Of a stretch of DNA of 64,000 nucleotides, positions 35,850 through 48,500 are shown piece by piece. This stretch comes from Pleodorina starrii (Eukaryota; Chlorophyta; Chlorophyceae; Chlamydomonadales; Volvocaceae), in NCBI GenBank assembly GCA_030267565.1, contig BRXU01000004.1, positions 1,678,001 to 1,742,000 on the forward strand, given 5' to 3'. Made by a program: the position numbers and the translations under genes. The notes beneath the pieces were generated by a model. The model did not search any database. It was not told the origin of the DNA and worked only from the letters and a program-made list of their open reading frames with translations. How positions within the stretch are numbered: the first letter of the stretch is position 1; every line of letters starts with the position of its first letter.

Positions 35850-38800
35850 TCACGCACACACGTCCCCAGACCCCTCCCCTCTCCCGAGCCCCCGGCCGCC
35901 CGGCCCAGCGCCGCACTGGGCCGCGCGCCGCGTCCGCCTATGGGCGTCCTTGCAGCCTTGGCAGCAGTACGACAACGCGCCGTCGCCGTCCTCGCACGGC
36001 ATGGTCAGCCGCAGCGACGCCTCGCGTTCGCCCTCCAGGTTGGCGCACATGGGGTTGGCGCACAGCCGCATCTCTGGCAGCGCCGCTGCCACGAGGCAGG
36101 GCGGCGGCAGCAGGGCCCCCAGCCGCACAGCCGACGCGCACTCCGGCGCGCTGCGCAGCCGCGCCACATCCTCCGCGGTGGGGTCCCCCCTTGCCGCCAC
36201 CGCCGGCGCCAGCTCCAGAAAGTGCCGCATGGTGTCGCTGAGCCCGTCAGCTCTGCGCCCGTACTTGCTCTGCACCCAGACCAGCAGCGGCACCTCCGGG
36301 CGTCCATCGGTGACAAGCGGCGTTTGCAACAACAGCCGCCCCTGGCGCGGGAAGGCGATCAGCAGGTGTAGTAGCATCGTGACAAACGTCGACGCGATCG
36401 GCGTCTGCATCAACTCCGGTGCGCATTCGAGACAGCTGTACAGCTTCTGCGTCGCATTCGCCGCCAACCTCGGCAAGTCCAGGGTCTCCAGCAGCAGCCG
36501 CTCCCAACTGGCAGCCTCCTCTCGCCTCGTCCTGGCATCCCCACCACGGCTGCCGCCGCCGGTACCGCTGCCGCCGCTGTTATTGTCGCTGTCGTCCTCA
36601 CCGTGTCCGCCGCTGTCTCCCGCGGCCGAGCCCGAGGTTGGGGCACTTGGGGCAGCGTCGCTCTCGGAAACTGCCGCCGGATCCCGGCAGCTGTACAAAT
36701 AAGCATGTACGAGGGCCGGCAGCCACCATTCGATGCACATGACGGTGGGTGCCTCGGGTCCACTTGGCTGTCCCGACTCGGTCACTACCGGCGCCATGAG
36801 CGGCAGCCACCTGCCCAAGCCGAACACAGCCAACAGCGACAGCCGGTGCAGCGGGGCCAGCTGCGCAGCCCGGCGGTGCGCATCGTGGCCGTGGCTGCTG
36901 ACACCGTTGACGCCTCCCCCGCCACCGGGCCCGGCGGCAGCTGCACCCGGTTCGGGGGCGTTGGCGTCGCTCCGCAGCCGCCACCAAAAGCGGTCCTCCG
37001 GCCCGGATCCCGACCTGTCCCAGCTTGCAGCCGCTGTCAACACAGCGAGATTGACAAGGGAGCGCAACTCGTACGCGTCCGCGCTGAGGTACAGCAGGCG
37101 GGAGGACGCCTTGGCCATCGTAACGAGGAGGGAGGCCACGGTGCCGGGTTCGCCGTATGCCATGAAGCTGGCCAGGACGGGCGGGTTTTGCAGCAGCCCA
37201 AAGACGTCCTGCAGCACCGGCAGCAGGCGCTCCTCCGAGGTTCCGGCCAGGCGCGCCTCGTAGCGGATGGCTAGCTCCAGGGCGGGCACGTAGCCGGCGG
37301 CCAGGGCGGCGGCCAGGTCGGGGCCGGGCTGCGGCGGAAAAGCCCCAGCGTCTGTGGGGCGATTGGCGTGGTGCGAGGTTGAGGGGGCGACGGGTTAGGG
37401 TTGAGGGCGTGCTCGGATGACACTCGCGCCGCCCGTCCCCAACCGTTAGCGGTGCGAAGCGCTGCGCTGCACTGCGCTGTGCGGGCGCTTCCTTTGCAAG
37501 GGCTCTAACTACCCACCTACATACCTACCTAGCGCGTTTGCTGCCCCCAAAAGGAATGGCCGTGCGAGCGTTACTCGCACCGCAACCTGGAGCAGCGGTC
37601 CATCTCTAATGATGTGCAGTAGTACTGCACCTTTTAACTGTGCCGCAGCATCTCTCCCCCCGACCCGCTCGTTGATCGACCCACCCGTCAGAACAGCTCC
37701 CAGGGACGTTAAGGGCAGCGCCATCAGCAGCCGCAGAGGGCTGCGTGGCTCCGTCATGTACAGCTGCACATTGTAGTCTGGCCCGATGCGCACTGCGGCG
37801 CTCGCGACTGCGACGACGGGCGCCCACAGGCCGCGACTGTCACCGGCCAACCCGCCGCGCGTGAGCGTAAAGGCGCAATCCACTGCCGCCAGGCCAAGCG
37901 CCACTGCCTCGTCGGGGGGCCAGAACCGGGCACGCAGCGGACCGAACCCCCCGGCGGCGTCCACTGCTGGCGGCCCTGTCGTTGCCGCGCCGGCTGCTGC
38001 CGCCGCGGCTCCATCCTCCGCATAGACGGTGCTGGCGGCGGCGGCGATGGCGGTTCGCTCGCACACCGCCCACAGCGCCCGGTCCGAGCAGGGACGAGCG
38101 CGGCTTTTGAGAGCCCACCAATGGAATGACATGGTCATCAATTCCGCCGGCAGATGGCAGCCGCCCTGGACTTCACCCCGGTGCGCCTTTGTCGCTATAA
38201 AGCGGTCCCCGGCGCCGCCGCCGCTCATCTCTGACAACCACGGCATCGGTGGCAGCCTCGCGCCGGGCGGCAGGCCGTAGTCGGGGCCCCCGTCGACCGC
38301 GCACAATTGCGATACGGCGTGCAGCAGCAGGAAGTGCTTCATGCAGGGGCCCGAAAGCAGGATCTCCGCCAATGCCGCCACGGGCCCGAAGCCGTGCCGA
38401 ACCGCATACAGAACGGCCTCAAGCGGAAATCCGGCTGCCGCCACCTCAAAGCTGTCAGGACAAAACGCCTCGCCGTCGGCGCCCATGGCTCCTGCGCCGC
38501 CGCCGCCGCCGCCAGGTGCTGGCGCCGCGGCGAATCGCAGTGGCAGCGCTGCCCAGCGCACGCAGTGCTCCAGTACCCCGCTGCGCAAAATGGCGTTGCG
38601 CAGCAACCGCACCGCTTCGCGCACGTCCGGGCGCTCGAGGGGAGCGGACTTGTGGGTGTCCATCACCACCATCACCAAACTGCGCAGAAGGCTGCAGCTG
38701 AGCTGCATCGCATCGCAGCACAGTGCAGCGCCGCTACGGCCGCCCTCGCCGCAGCCGTCGGGCGCCGGCGCCTGAGCCGGCCCCCCGGCGCCCGTCGTCC

Positions 38801-40862
38801 ATGCAGCCGCGGCCATCGGCCCGGCGTCTTCCGCAGCTGTCGCTACCTCCACCTCCACACCAACCGACGTCATCCTCACAAACGCGCGGCTGAGGCACTG
38901 CAACAGGTCCGTTCGAACCAGCAACCGAACCACGTCCACCCACACCGCATGTCCGGCGCTGGTGGCAGGTAGGTATCGTAGCCTTAAAACCGCATAGGTG
39001 GCCCTCACCAGGGCCTCCCAAATGATGATCCAATCGGGCTCCAGGACCGCCAGGTCCGTGCAGTCGTGATGCTTGCCAACCCAAAACAGCCGTACAGCGT
39101 ACGACATCAGCGTCACCAGGCCGCAGCGGATCTTTGGAAAGACCCAGGCGGTGGGGGTATCGCGGATCCACACGCTTTGCGGCAGCTCCAGCGCCGCCGC
39201 GGTGGTCTCGGCGGCCAGGTGCAGGGCGGCAGGCGGCAGCTTGCCGTCAGCTAGCGCCAGGTCCGCCAGGGACGCCAGGTGCGACAGGGAGCTCCACAAA
39301 GATTGCTCCGTTCCGGTTGTCGGACCGGGCGGACTCGAGGAGTGACCCGAGGGAACCGAGTCAGCGCAGCCAGCCGCCTCGCCGCTGCCGCTGTCCCTCC
39401 GTCTGCCTGCGCGTCCGCCTCCCTGCCGGGCGGATCCCGCATCAGGCCCCGGGGGGGCGCTATCCGTGGCGGCGACGCAGGTGGGTCCCGCCTGCACCAG
39501 GGCGCGACCAATGGCAATGGCGGGCTTGGTGCGGGCCAGCGGCGCCGTTGCCGCTATGCTGCTGCCGCTGCTGTTGCCCGGGCATGATGATGATGATGCT
39601 TTACCGCTGTCGCTGCTTTTGAGCTGGGTTGGTCCGCGCATGTTGAGCGCAGGCCCCGCCTCGCCTTCGCTGGATGTTTCAGCGCCCCTATCGGCGACTC
39701 CGGTCTCAGCGAATGACAGAGACGCTGCTGCTGACGCCGGAGACGACGTGCCCCTAGCGGCGGTGGGTGTTGTGACAGCGTCGCGTATGTGCTCCGACAT
39801 GCCTTGGCCGTGGATAGCTGCTGCCTGGAGTGCTGGTGCCGCTGCAGACGGCTGCACTGCCGCGGATGTGGGTTCCGGCGCAGGCGCGGTGGACGCCGAA
39901 GCGGGCTGCGGTAGTGTGGATGTGGGTTGCGGCGCAGGTGCCGAGGCAGCCGAAGCGAATGGCTGTGCCGCGGATGTGCGTTCTGGTGCCGGTGCGGTGG
40001 CAGCCCAGGCGAATGGCCGAGGCGAAGTGCACACCGCAGCTGTGCCCGGCCTAGTTTCGATGCTGCTGCCTTCTCCCAATGCCGCAGGGTTGCTGGCCGT
40101 CCCCGCCTCCGTCCCCGAGGTGGGCCCGGGGCACTGCGTGGGTTGTGCGCTGGGCGAGGCTGGCACCGTGGCTATGAATGTCTCGCGGCTGCAGGCGTCG
40201 TTGACAGGGGACGGCAGCGATGCGGCTGCAAGCCGAGCGGCGACTGGGACCGCCTTGCCCATACCTGCAGCGTCCGACGATGCCGCCGCCGCCAGGGCTG
40301 CCAAAGCCTCCGATGCAGCTCTCTGGGCGGGATCCACCTCCTGAAGCGTCCTCAGCCCGCTGATGTAGGCGGCCCACAGCATAACGTCAGCAGCCCTGTG
40401 AGCCCGAATGGCGGTCGCCGCTGCCCCGTCCAAGTCACCCGCCGCCAGCGCCGCCCTGGATGCGTCAGCGGCTGCGAGCACTTGCTGCCGCTGGAGCTGC
40501 GCTAGGCTCTCCGCGAGCTGCACCACGAGGGACCGGGTTTCCGCGGCCGCGGCCGCTCGGAGCGGTGGGCTGATGGCCTGCACCGTCACCAGGGCGTCTG
40601 TAACAGAGGCCAGGCAAGAGGCGGCCTTCATGGCATCCATTTCGAGTTCCGCGGCTCGCCGCGCGCTCTTCAGTTGCAGCTGAATCCACTCTTCTGTTTC
40701 ATCCCCCGTCGATAGCGTGGTGGTAGAAGGTCTTTCCGCAGAGTTCGGAGGCTGGAGGTGGCCCGGCAAGGGTTCCAGGGGTCGGGACGACCCGCTGCCG
40801 TGCAGCGCCGCAGCCCCCAAGCGATCTAGACACGACTGAAGCTGCGACAAAGCCTTTAGCAT
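35850..40862 (-). CDS. MYND-type zinc-finger protein, copy B
   Basis: Coding exons 37685-40862 and 35850-37351 give about 1559 aa, the longest of the three. Start, intron position and phase match copy A. The linker contains about 31 extra residues (around PPGPDAGSARQGGG and RAGRRRDSG) not found in A or C. It keeps the ALNMRG segment missing from A but lacks the VATPRLSH segment kept by A and C. The C-terminal finger again has CANPMC, C, YCCQGC, H and C with the same missing ligands. The frame is open throughout, with no stops or frameshifts. Function unknown; the degenerate MYND finger suggests protein binding by analogy only. Confidence 0.85.
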
Positions 40863-42651
40863 CTTGTCGTCGTCCGTTATTATCCTGGTGTCGGGGCGAG
40901 CCGCATACGGTCAGCTCGCCTTGGTCAAGCCGCCTCCAAGGCATACTAAGCGGTCTGTTGTCTCAAATTTCAGCCTCTTACCTAACTGCCGCCACCCGGC
41001 CACAGCCCGAGGCTCGGTTGACTTCACAGCGTTGCGGAAGGCGTCTCTGGCGCCTTGCAGTCATGCGACTACAACTGCATCTAAAACCTTACAAATGTTT
41101 GATGCCATATGGTAACTGCAAACGCAGCACTAACTCTGTGTCGCCGCTGACCAGTTATCATTGATGTGATTTTCACAAGCAACCTCTCTCTCATGTGAAG
41201 GAACCATCGATAGAGAATAACTTTATAAAGTTACTGTAGAATTGCCAATATGAGCTCTCTGAGGCATGGAGAAACATAAGAGGCTTGAGCTTGTTGAGCA
41301 CGCGGGGCATGCGGAGCATGCGGAGATTCATACTTAGCATGCCGTACCATAGGACAGCATTCTAGAGGTGCGGGTCTCTTTGTTTTCCTTTGTCTCTTTC
41401 GCGCGGCAGAAGCGGTTCATGAGCCTCCGGGTTCGTTTGAACCGTACGAGCTCACCGAAGCTTCTTCTAGCAAGCGGGTCGGAGGCGCTCAGCTTGCCTT
41501 CTAACATAAATCCAACCAGGTGTGGGCCCGATATGGAGGAATTGGTAGTCTCATCTCGGTCGGCACGCCGCTCACCTCCAGTCTGAGTTCCACGTGTGCT
41601 TTGTGGACGGCGCTCGGCGCTGCAACGGTGCTGTGGTTCAATGCGGGACCTGATCCATTGCGCCACGGCCAGATGTACTTTTACTGGTCGATCCCTTGCC
41701 GTAGTCCGGTCCGCCTCGGTTCGCGCGCACTGCGGCAGCGAGCGATTCTCGACGAGGCGAGTTCTGGGTCGCTCCTGAAGTTGCAGCAGCAGCAACGGGG
41801 GCCGCGGCCGCTGTGGCGGCCTCCGCCGCGGCGCCTGGCGCCCTGCCTGCAGCCCCCGCACTCAACAACAAATGGGCGGGTTCGGAGCGTCGGAGCGTCG
41901 GGGTGGGGCCCCTGCACCGCGCCCCGCGCCAACGGCAATGCTGGTGACCGGGACGACCCACTGCACCCACTGCAAGTCAGTCCCTTACTCCTGGGAGGAG
42001 TGCACGCCGCCAGCTACCGGTAACAGCACAGTCAGCGCCCGCAAGCCCGATCGCGAAAGAGCGGAGGGTTTCACCGCCTTTACCCCTTCTCCCTCCGTTT
42101 CGCTCGTTTCCTTCGCCACCGCAGCTCCTCGCCCTCTCCCTACCTTTCATTCCTTTGTTTCCCCTGTTGAGAGTGCAGGTGAGTCCGCCTTTTGTCAGGT
42201 TGTGCGGTCTGCGTGCGCACTGGTGGGGCTTAGGGAGGGCGAGAAGGGGCCTGGCCGGAGGGGGGCGCGCGAAGGGCAAGGGAAGGCAGAGAGGTGGATG
42301 TGCGCCACCGCGGAACGGCGAGGGAGGAGGGTCGGGTGCGGTGCAGACCGTCCGTGTGGGTGATGATTCATGCAGGCTGTAATGGACAGCGATGATGCCT
42401 GGTGGTGGTGGTGGTGTGAAAAGAGGCGGTGGGCAGCTCATGCGTGAAGTGGGTCGTGGTCAGTGAGCCGAGAAGTAGGTCGTGGTCAGTGAGCCCGGCA
42501 GCAAGCTTGGGGGTGGAGACGAAAGCCTAATAAGGATACAGAGGGGGAACAGCCCTCCAGTGCACTGTATGAGCAAAATGTCACACGTTCATATAAGAAT
42601 TGGGACTGGGATTGGGAATTTGGGATGTAGTTCATGTGTGTATTTGAATGG
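40863..42651. other. Upstream flank of MYND copy B
   Basis: The first ~470 bp (to about 41330) match the upstream flanks of copies A and C and should include the promoter. Next come a private insertion (41375-41526) and a private segment to about 41940. The stretch to about 42450 matches the outer flank of unit A (inverse of 32760-33605). No gene recognised. Confidence 0.5.
41375..41526. mobile_element. ~152-bp insertion private to unit B
   Basis: Absent at the equivalent place in units A and C. It is bounded by AGGTGCGGG (41366-41374) and AGGTGTGGG (41518-41526), an imperfect 9-bp direct repeat that looks like a target duplication. No terminal inverted repeats or coding frame were recognised. 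Confidence 0.4.
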
Positions 42652-42900
42652 GTGGTCCCAAAAGGGACGCCAGAAATTGAGGAAGGGCCCGAAGACCACG
42701 ACCTCGGGAATGGAATTTAGTTTTCAACCAGCAATAGTCGCGACTCGGTAAGACCTCATAGTCTGCGACATTGCCCCAAGCGCAAAGATAACAATACAGG
42801 CGCGCACCTGGATCCACCTCCCACGGCGCTCATCGGGCGTCATGCCCCAGTCCGATGGTGGGTTGGGCTCCATATCACAACGACGCCACCAACTGAGCCC
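42652..42900 (+). repeat. Dispersed repeat R, copy in unit B
   Basis: Begins GTGGTCCCAAAAGGGACGCC and includes AATAGTCGCGACTCGGTAAG and GCGACATTGCCCCAAGCGC. Nearly identical to the copies at 51668, 59471 and (inverse) 32518. Confidence 0.88.
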
Positions 42901-43757
42901 CCGACACCGTGCGAAAGGCCGGAGACCCGTCACCACGGTCTCGTCCGACGTGGCTGCAGCACGGCGGCGGCGGCACACACACACACACACGCATACGAGC
43001 GGCAACACCCGGACCGGGCAGCGGCAAGGGGCTACCATGCCGACAAGCAACAAGGCGCCACAGCTGCGCACTGCGTCCTGATTGTTACATCATCTCGTTG
43101 GGGGGTGCCAGGGTGACGTCGGCGGTGTTCGGTCCACCACCCACACCCTGGCGCCCGGCTGGGGGGTAGGCAGGGAATGCGGGGTGCCACCGCTGGGCCC
43201 CGCCCAAACACCCGCGTGCACGGCCGTGCACGGATCGGGACAGGCGGCCGCGGGCCACACATGTTGTTCGCCGCGGCTGCCGCATTCAGGACATCGGGGC
43301 AAGGGCACGCGTGCCTCGTGGCACCCTCATCACCCGCCCTCACAGCCTCTGCCGAACCCAGCTGCTGCTTCCCCAGTGAATCCGGTACAGCAGAGGTACA
43401 GCCGTACAGATGTACTTCAGTGTGTGTGCTGCCAAGGGTAAGCAGATTTTGGGGATGGCGCAACCCCTGGCGGATCGCTGGTGGGCCTTTCTTGGCGTGT
43501 GGCAGGCACCATGGCGTCCGCAAGACGGCCCCTCCGTCCATCCATACATACATACATCCATCCGCCGCGGCGCTGCCGCTGCCCCTCCTCATACATCACC
43601 GCTCCACTCAGGCCCACAGATGCCTACCACCGTCAACCTCACCCAAGCTCATCTTCCCCGTGCGTCCTGTCCGTCCGTATTGCCCCTCTCAGACAGACGC
43701 TACGGGCAGACGCTACAGACGGGCAGACACATGCTACAGCGGCAGCAGATGCAGCCG
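42901..43757. other. Spacer in unit B
   Basis: Shared in part with unit A (31564-32272) and partly with unit C near its GH31 end (ATGCTACAGCGGCAGCAG). Contains a CATACATACATCCATCC microsatellite at about 43540-43565. No gene recognised. Confidence 0.5.
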
Positions 43758-43990
43758 CTACAGTGAAACCGACTGTGAAGCTGGCGGCGGCGCGGCCTTG
43801 GGCTTCCACGTCAGCCGGAAGGACTGTACGGCAGACAGATTCAGCCCCTCGACCCGCAGCTGGTGTCCCGCCGGATCCAGCACCACCCCCGCCGCACCCA
43901 CCTCCTCCGGTGCCGACCCGCCCACCGCCACCACCACCCCCGGGCAACCCGGCTGCAGCCCCATCCCCACAATCACCACCCCCGAGCAAC
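43758..43990 (-). pseudogene. GH31 alpha-glucosidase last-exon fragment (unit B)
   Basis: The minus strand reads the glucosidase C-terminus from about VIVGMGLQPG through GGSAPEEVGAAG and LTWKPKAAP to SVSL and a stop codon. It is longer than the unit A fragment and ends like the intact gene. It stops abruptly near 43990, where MYND 3'-flank sequence begins, so only the gene's 3' tip was copied. Confidence 0.87.
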
Positions 43991-44098
43991 CCGACTGCCT
44001 TTATTTCCCCCCCCCCCGCACTGCACGACCCGCTCGCATCTTTCCAGTGGAACCCATCGTCACATCATCTGGCACCGCCGCTTACTGCGGTTGCAGCG

Positions 44099-44149
44099 AA
44101 CCGATCCCCGGGGTTGCTGCAGTTAGCGCAGCAACCCCGGGGATCGGTT
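44099..44149. repeat. Perfect 22-bp hairpin at the junction of units B and C
   Basis: AACCGATCCCCGGGGTTGCT plus GC (44099-44120) is followed by a 7-base loop AGTTAGC and the exact inverse (44128-44149). The equivalent positions in units A and B carry the single GGGGATCGGTTCG-type arm only. Confidence 0.88.
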
Positions 44150-45535
44150 AGCGCGACCATCACCGTCTCACACATTGCCAATTTGCAATGCTGCGTAGTC
44201 CCTGAGCGCGCATGAAAGTGCATAACTTCCGCCCAGTCATGCAGCGCGCTGTGAAGCCATCCCCCGTTTAGTCAGGGTTCCAACTTCGGGTGCGACGAGA
44301 TGAGCCTACCGATGCGGCAAGATGCACGCACGCACACGCAACACGCATCCCCCAAGGCTTCGGCCCTGGCCAAGCCTTGCTACAGCACAGCCCTGCGGGC
44401 CCTGCAAGCTAACCCTTTCCATTCCTGGGGCCCTATAACAACCCTTTCCATTCCACTACAGCCCGTCCACTGACAACCTTGTGCTGAGCGAAGTAGCAAC
44501 ACGCAGGGATGCACACGCGACGAATGGCATTGGACACTGCAGTGATGGCAAATGTATGCGTGCCCAGCCGGGCGGGGCACTGAACTCATCAACTCATCAA
44601 CCCAACAGCACGTAATCTGGCCCACCAGACACCAGTTCCTCGCCAGCCGCGCCCGCTGGTCCGAACGCGACACGCGCCCGCCCGAGTGGCCCGGTCACCC
44701 TGCCTGCCTGTATGTGACGACAGCCGGCGTACACTTGCCAAGCTGGGCCGTGAGGCCCTTTTGCTCTCACCGCAAGACCTCGTATGGAGATCACTCAATG
44801 TTCGTATGGAGAGCACTCAATGTGAAACACGCATCCTGCATCCAGCCCATATGACGGATCAGCCTTAGGGCGATGGGTGAGGCCACACAAGAGTCCGTTC
44901 GTTGGACACCGTGAACTACCGGTACATGCGCCAAACGGTTCAGCGCCTGCGAAACGGGACGGCACGCGGCCGACACGCGTCGTCCAGTACAGTACTATAT
45001 CAGCCCCTGTCAGCATTGTTATGCGTCGAGCCCTACGTGCACGCCGCCGCCACACAGCCCGCGAACAAAAACCCTTTATCTGTACCCATATCTTCTCCCG
45101 CTGGCCCCTGCTGTTTGGGGGTGTGGGTTCGGCCGGGCGCGTTGCTTAGCTCGGTAACTTTCTGCAGGACAGACAGCCAGGACAGCTCTCGGCCGCCCCG
45201 CGCATCCACGTGGCCCAGGGCCCCTTCCGTTGCCGCAGGACCATGGCGGCTGCACATTGTACACGGGAATCGAGACGCGCACGCATCGCATGCCGCTTCG
45301 ATTCACGGAGTGGAGTAATGCCATGTCATTACCGCCACCAGCGACCATCAGCACCGGAGCCTAGTGCCGCATCAGGACGGGCTCCTGCCACGCACCGCAT
45401 ACCGGTAGGTAAAAAAGAAGACACGGCAGCGAAGGGACGAAGACGGTAGGTGGCTACAGGCACATCCCCAACACCCCAGGCAAACACACACGGCGCAATG
45501 CCTCCCCGGCCGCGCTCGTCACACCCCTCTCCGGG
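44150..45535. other. 3' flank of MYND copy C
   Basis: Homologous to 29841-31376 (inverse) and 34372-35849 (direct). Contains CAACTCATCAACTCATCAAC (about 44587), the GGAATGGAAAGGGTT pair in inverse orientation, and a family-1 fragment near 45425-45450. No gene recognised. Confidence 0.5.
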
Positions 45536-48500
45536 TCACGAACACACGTCCCCAGACCCCTCCCCTCTCCCGAGCCCCCGGCCGCCCGGCCCAGCGCCGC
45601 ACTGGGCCGCGCGCCGCCTCCGCCCGTGGGCGTCCTTGCAGCCTTGGCAGCAGTACGACACCGCGCCGTCGCCGTCCTCGCACGGCATGGTCAGCCGCAG
45701 CGACGCCTCGCGTTCGCCCTCCAGGTTGGCGCACATGGGGTTGGCGCACAGCCGCATCTCTGGCAGCGCCGCCGCCACGAAGCAGGGCGGCGGCAGCAAG
45801 GCCCCCAGCCGCACAGCCGAGGCGCACTCCGGCGCGCTGCGCAACCGTGCCACGTCCTCCGCGGTGGGGTCCCTCCCTGCCGCCACCGCCGGCGCCAGCT
45901 CCAGAAAGTGCCGCATGGTGTCGCTGAGCCCGGCAGCTCCGCGCTCGTACTTGCTCTGCACCCAGACCAGCAGCGGCACCTCCGGGCGTCCATCGGTGAC
46001 AAGCGGCGTTTGCAACAACAGCCGCCCCTGGCGCGGGAAGGCGACCAGCAAGTGTAGCAGCATCATTACATACATCGGCACGATCGACGTCCGCATCAAC
46101 TCCGGTGCGCGTTCGAGAATGCCGTACAGCCTCTGCGCGGCAATCACCGCCAACGTCGGCAGGTCCAGGGTCCCCAGCAGCAGCCGCTCCCAACTGGCAA
46201 CCTCCTCTCGCCTCGTCCTGGCATCCCCACCACTGCTGCCGCCAACGTGTCCGCCGCCGTCTCCCGCGGCCGAGCCCGAGGTTGGGGCACTTGGGGCCGC
46301 GTCGCCCTCGGAAGCCGCCGCCGGATCCCGGCTGCTGTACAAATAGGCATGTACGAGGGCTGGCAGCCACAAGTCCATCCACACGACGGTGGTTGCCTCG
46401 AGTCTACTTGGCCGTTTCGACTCGGTCATTACCGGCGCCATGAGGGGCAGCCACCTGCCCAAGCCGAACACAGCCAACAGCAACAGCTGGTGCAGCGGGG
46501 CCAGCTGCGTAGCCCGGCTGTGCACATCGTGGCCGTGACTGATGACGCCGTTGACGCCTCCCCCGCCACCGGGCCCGGCGACAGATGGACCCGGTTCGGG
46601 GGCGTTGGCGTCGCTCCGCAGCGGCGACGGCTCCGCGCCGCTGCGGAGGCCGCCACCGCGGATCCTGCGCCGCCACCAAAAGCGGTCCTCCGGCCCGGAC
46701 CCCGACCCGTCCCAGCTTGCCGCCGCTATCAACACAGCGGGATCGTTAAGGGGCCTGCGCAACTCATACGCGACCGCGCTAAAGGGGTATAACAGCAACA
46801 GGCGGGAGGACGCCTTGGCCATCGTAACGAGGAGGGAGGCCACGGTGCCGGGTTCGCCGTATGCCATGAAGCTGGCCAGGACGGGCGGGTTTTGCAGCAG
46901 CCCAAAGACGTCCTGCAGCACCGGCAGCAGGCGCTCCTCCGAGGTTCCGGCCAGGCGCGCCTCGTAGCGGATGGCTAGCTCCAGGGCGGGCACGTAGCCG
47001 GCGGCCAGGGCGGCGGTCAGGTCGGGGCCGGGCTGCGGCGGCAAAGCCCCAGCGTCTGTGGGGCGATTGGCGTGGTGCGAGGTTGAGGGAGCGACGGATC
47101 AGGGTTGAGGGCGTGCTCGGATGACACTCGTGCCGCCCGGAGGAGATTCACGGTCCCGAACCGTTAGCGGTGCGAAGCGCTGCAGTGCTGCACGAGCGCT
47201 TCCTTTGCAAGGGTTCTACCTACCTACCTACCTACCTCCCCACCTACCGCCCTACCTCCCCACCTACCGAAGTACCTACCAAAGGGAATGGCCGTGCGGA
47301 CGTCACTGGCACCGCAACCTGGAACAGCGGTCCACCCCTACTGCTGTGCAGTACTGCACTTTTGAACTGTGCCGCATAATCTCGCCCCCCGACCCGCCCG
47401 CTGATCGACCCACCCGTCAGAGCAGCGGCCAGGGACGGTAAGGGCAGCGCCATCAGCAGCCGCAGAGGGCTGCGTAGATCCTCTATGTGCAGCTCCAGGC
47501 TGCCGTCTTCCAGGATGCGCACTGTGGCGCTCGCGACCGCGACGACGGGCGCCCAGAGGCCGCGACTGTCACCGGCCGACCCGCCGCGCGTGAGCGTGAA
47601 GGCGCAATCCAGTGCCTCCAGGCCAAGCGCCACTGCCTCATCGGGGGGCCAGAACCGGGCACGCAGCGGGCCGACCCCCCCGGCGGCGTCCACTGCTGGC
47701 GGCCCTGTCGTTGCCGCACCGGCTGCTGCCCCCGCGGCTCCATCCGCCGCATAGACGGTGCTGGCGGCGGCGGCGATGGCGGTTCGCTCGCACACCACCC
47801 GCAGCGCCCGGTCCGAGCAGGGACGAGCGCGGCTTTTGAGGGCCCACCAATGGAATGACGCGGCCATCATTTCCGCCTGCAGATGACAGCCGCCCTGAAC
47901 GCGCTTGATCGGTGGCAGCCTCGCGCCGGGCGGCAGGCCGTAGTCGGGGCCCCCGTCCACCGCGCACAGCTGCGATACGGCGTGCAGCAGCAGGAAGCGC
48001 TTCATGCAGGGGCCCGAAAGCAGGATCTCCGCCAATGCCGCCACGTGCCCGGAGTCGTACAGAGCCGCATACAGAACGTCCGTAATGGGGATACCGGCTG
48101 CCGCCACCTCGTAACCGTCAGGACAAAACGCCTCGCCGTCGCCGCCGATGGCTCCTGCGCCGCCGCCGCCAGGTACTGGCGCCGCGGCGAATCGCAGTGG
48201 CAGCGCTACCCAGCGCACGCAGTGCTCCAATACCCGGCTGCGCAAAATGGCGTTGCGCAGCAACCGCACCACTTCGCGCACGTCCGGGCGCTCGCGGGCA
48301 GCGGACTTGTCTCTGTTCAGCACTACCCACACCAAACTGCTCATAAGGCTGCAGCTGGCCTCCAGCGCACCGCATCGCAGTGCAGCGCCGCTGCGACCGC
48401 CTTCGCCGTCGGGCGCCGGCCCCTGAGCCGGCCCCCCAGCGCTCGTCGTCCACGCAGCCGCGGCCATCGGCCCGGCGTCTTCCGCAGCTGTCGCCACCTC

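Larger units (their letters stand above)
34372..43990 (-). repeat. Duplicated unit B (GH31 fragment, repeat R, MYND gene, 3' flank)
   Basis: Minus-strand order: GH31 fragment (43990-43758), spacer, repeat R (42900-42652), upstream flank, MYND copy B and 3' flank ending near 34372. It is a direct tandem repeat of unit C and an inverse of unit A. Compared with the others it has a private ~152-bp insertion at 41375-41526 and a private segment at about 41560-41940. Confidence 0.8.

Noticed and set aside
41640..41690. Sequence resembling the 5' half of tRNA-Arg (GGCCGTGGCGCAATGGATCA, minus strand)
   Set aside because: No B box or matching acceptor follows. At most a tRNA-derived fragment in the private segment of unit B.
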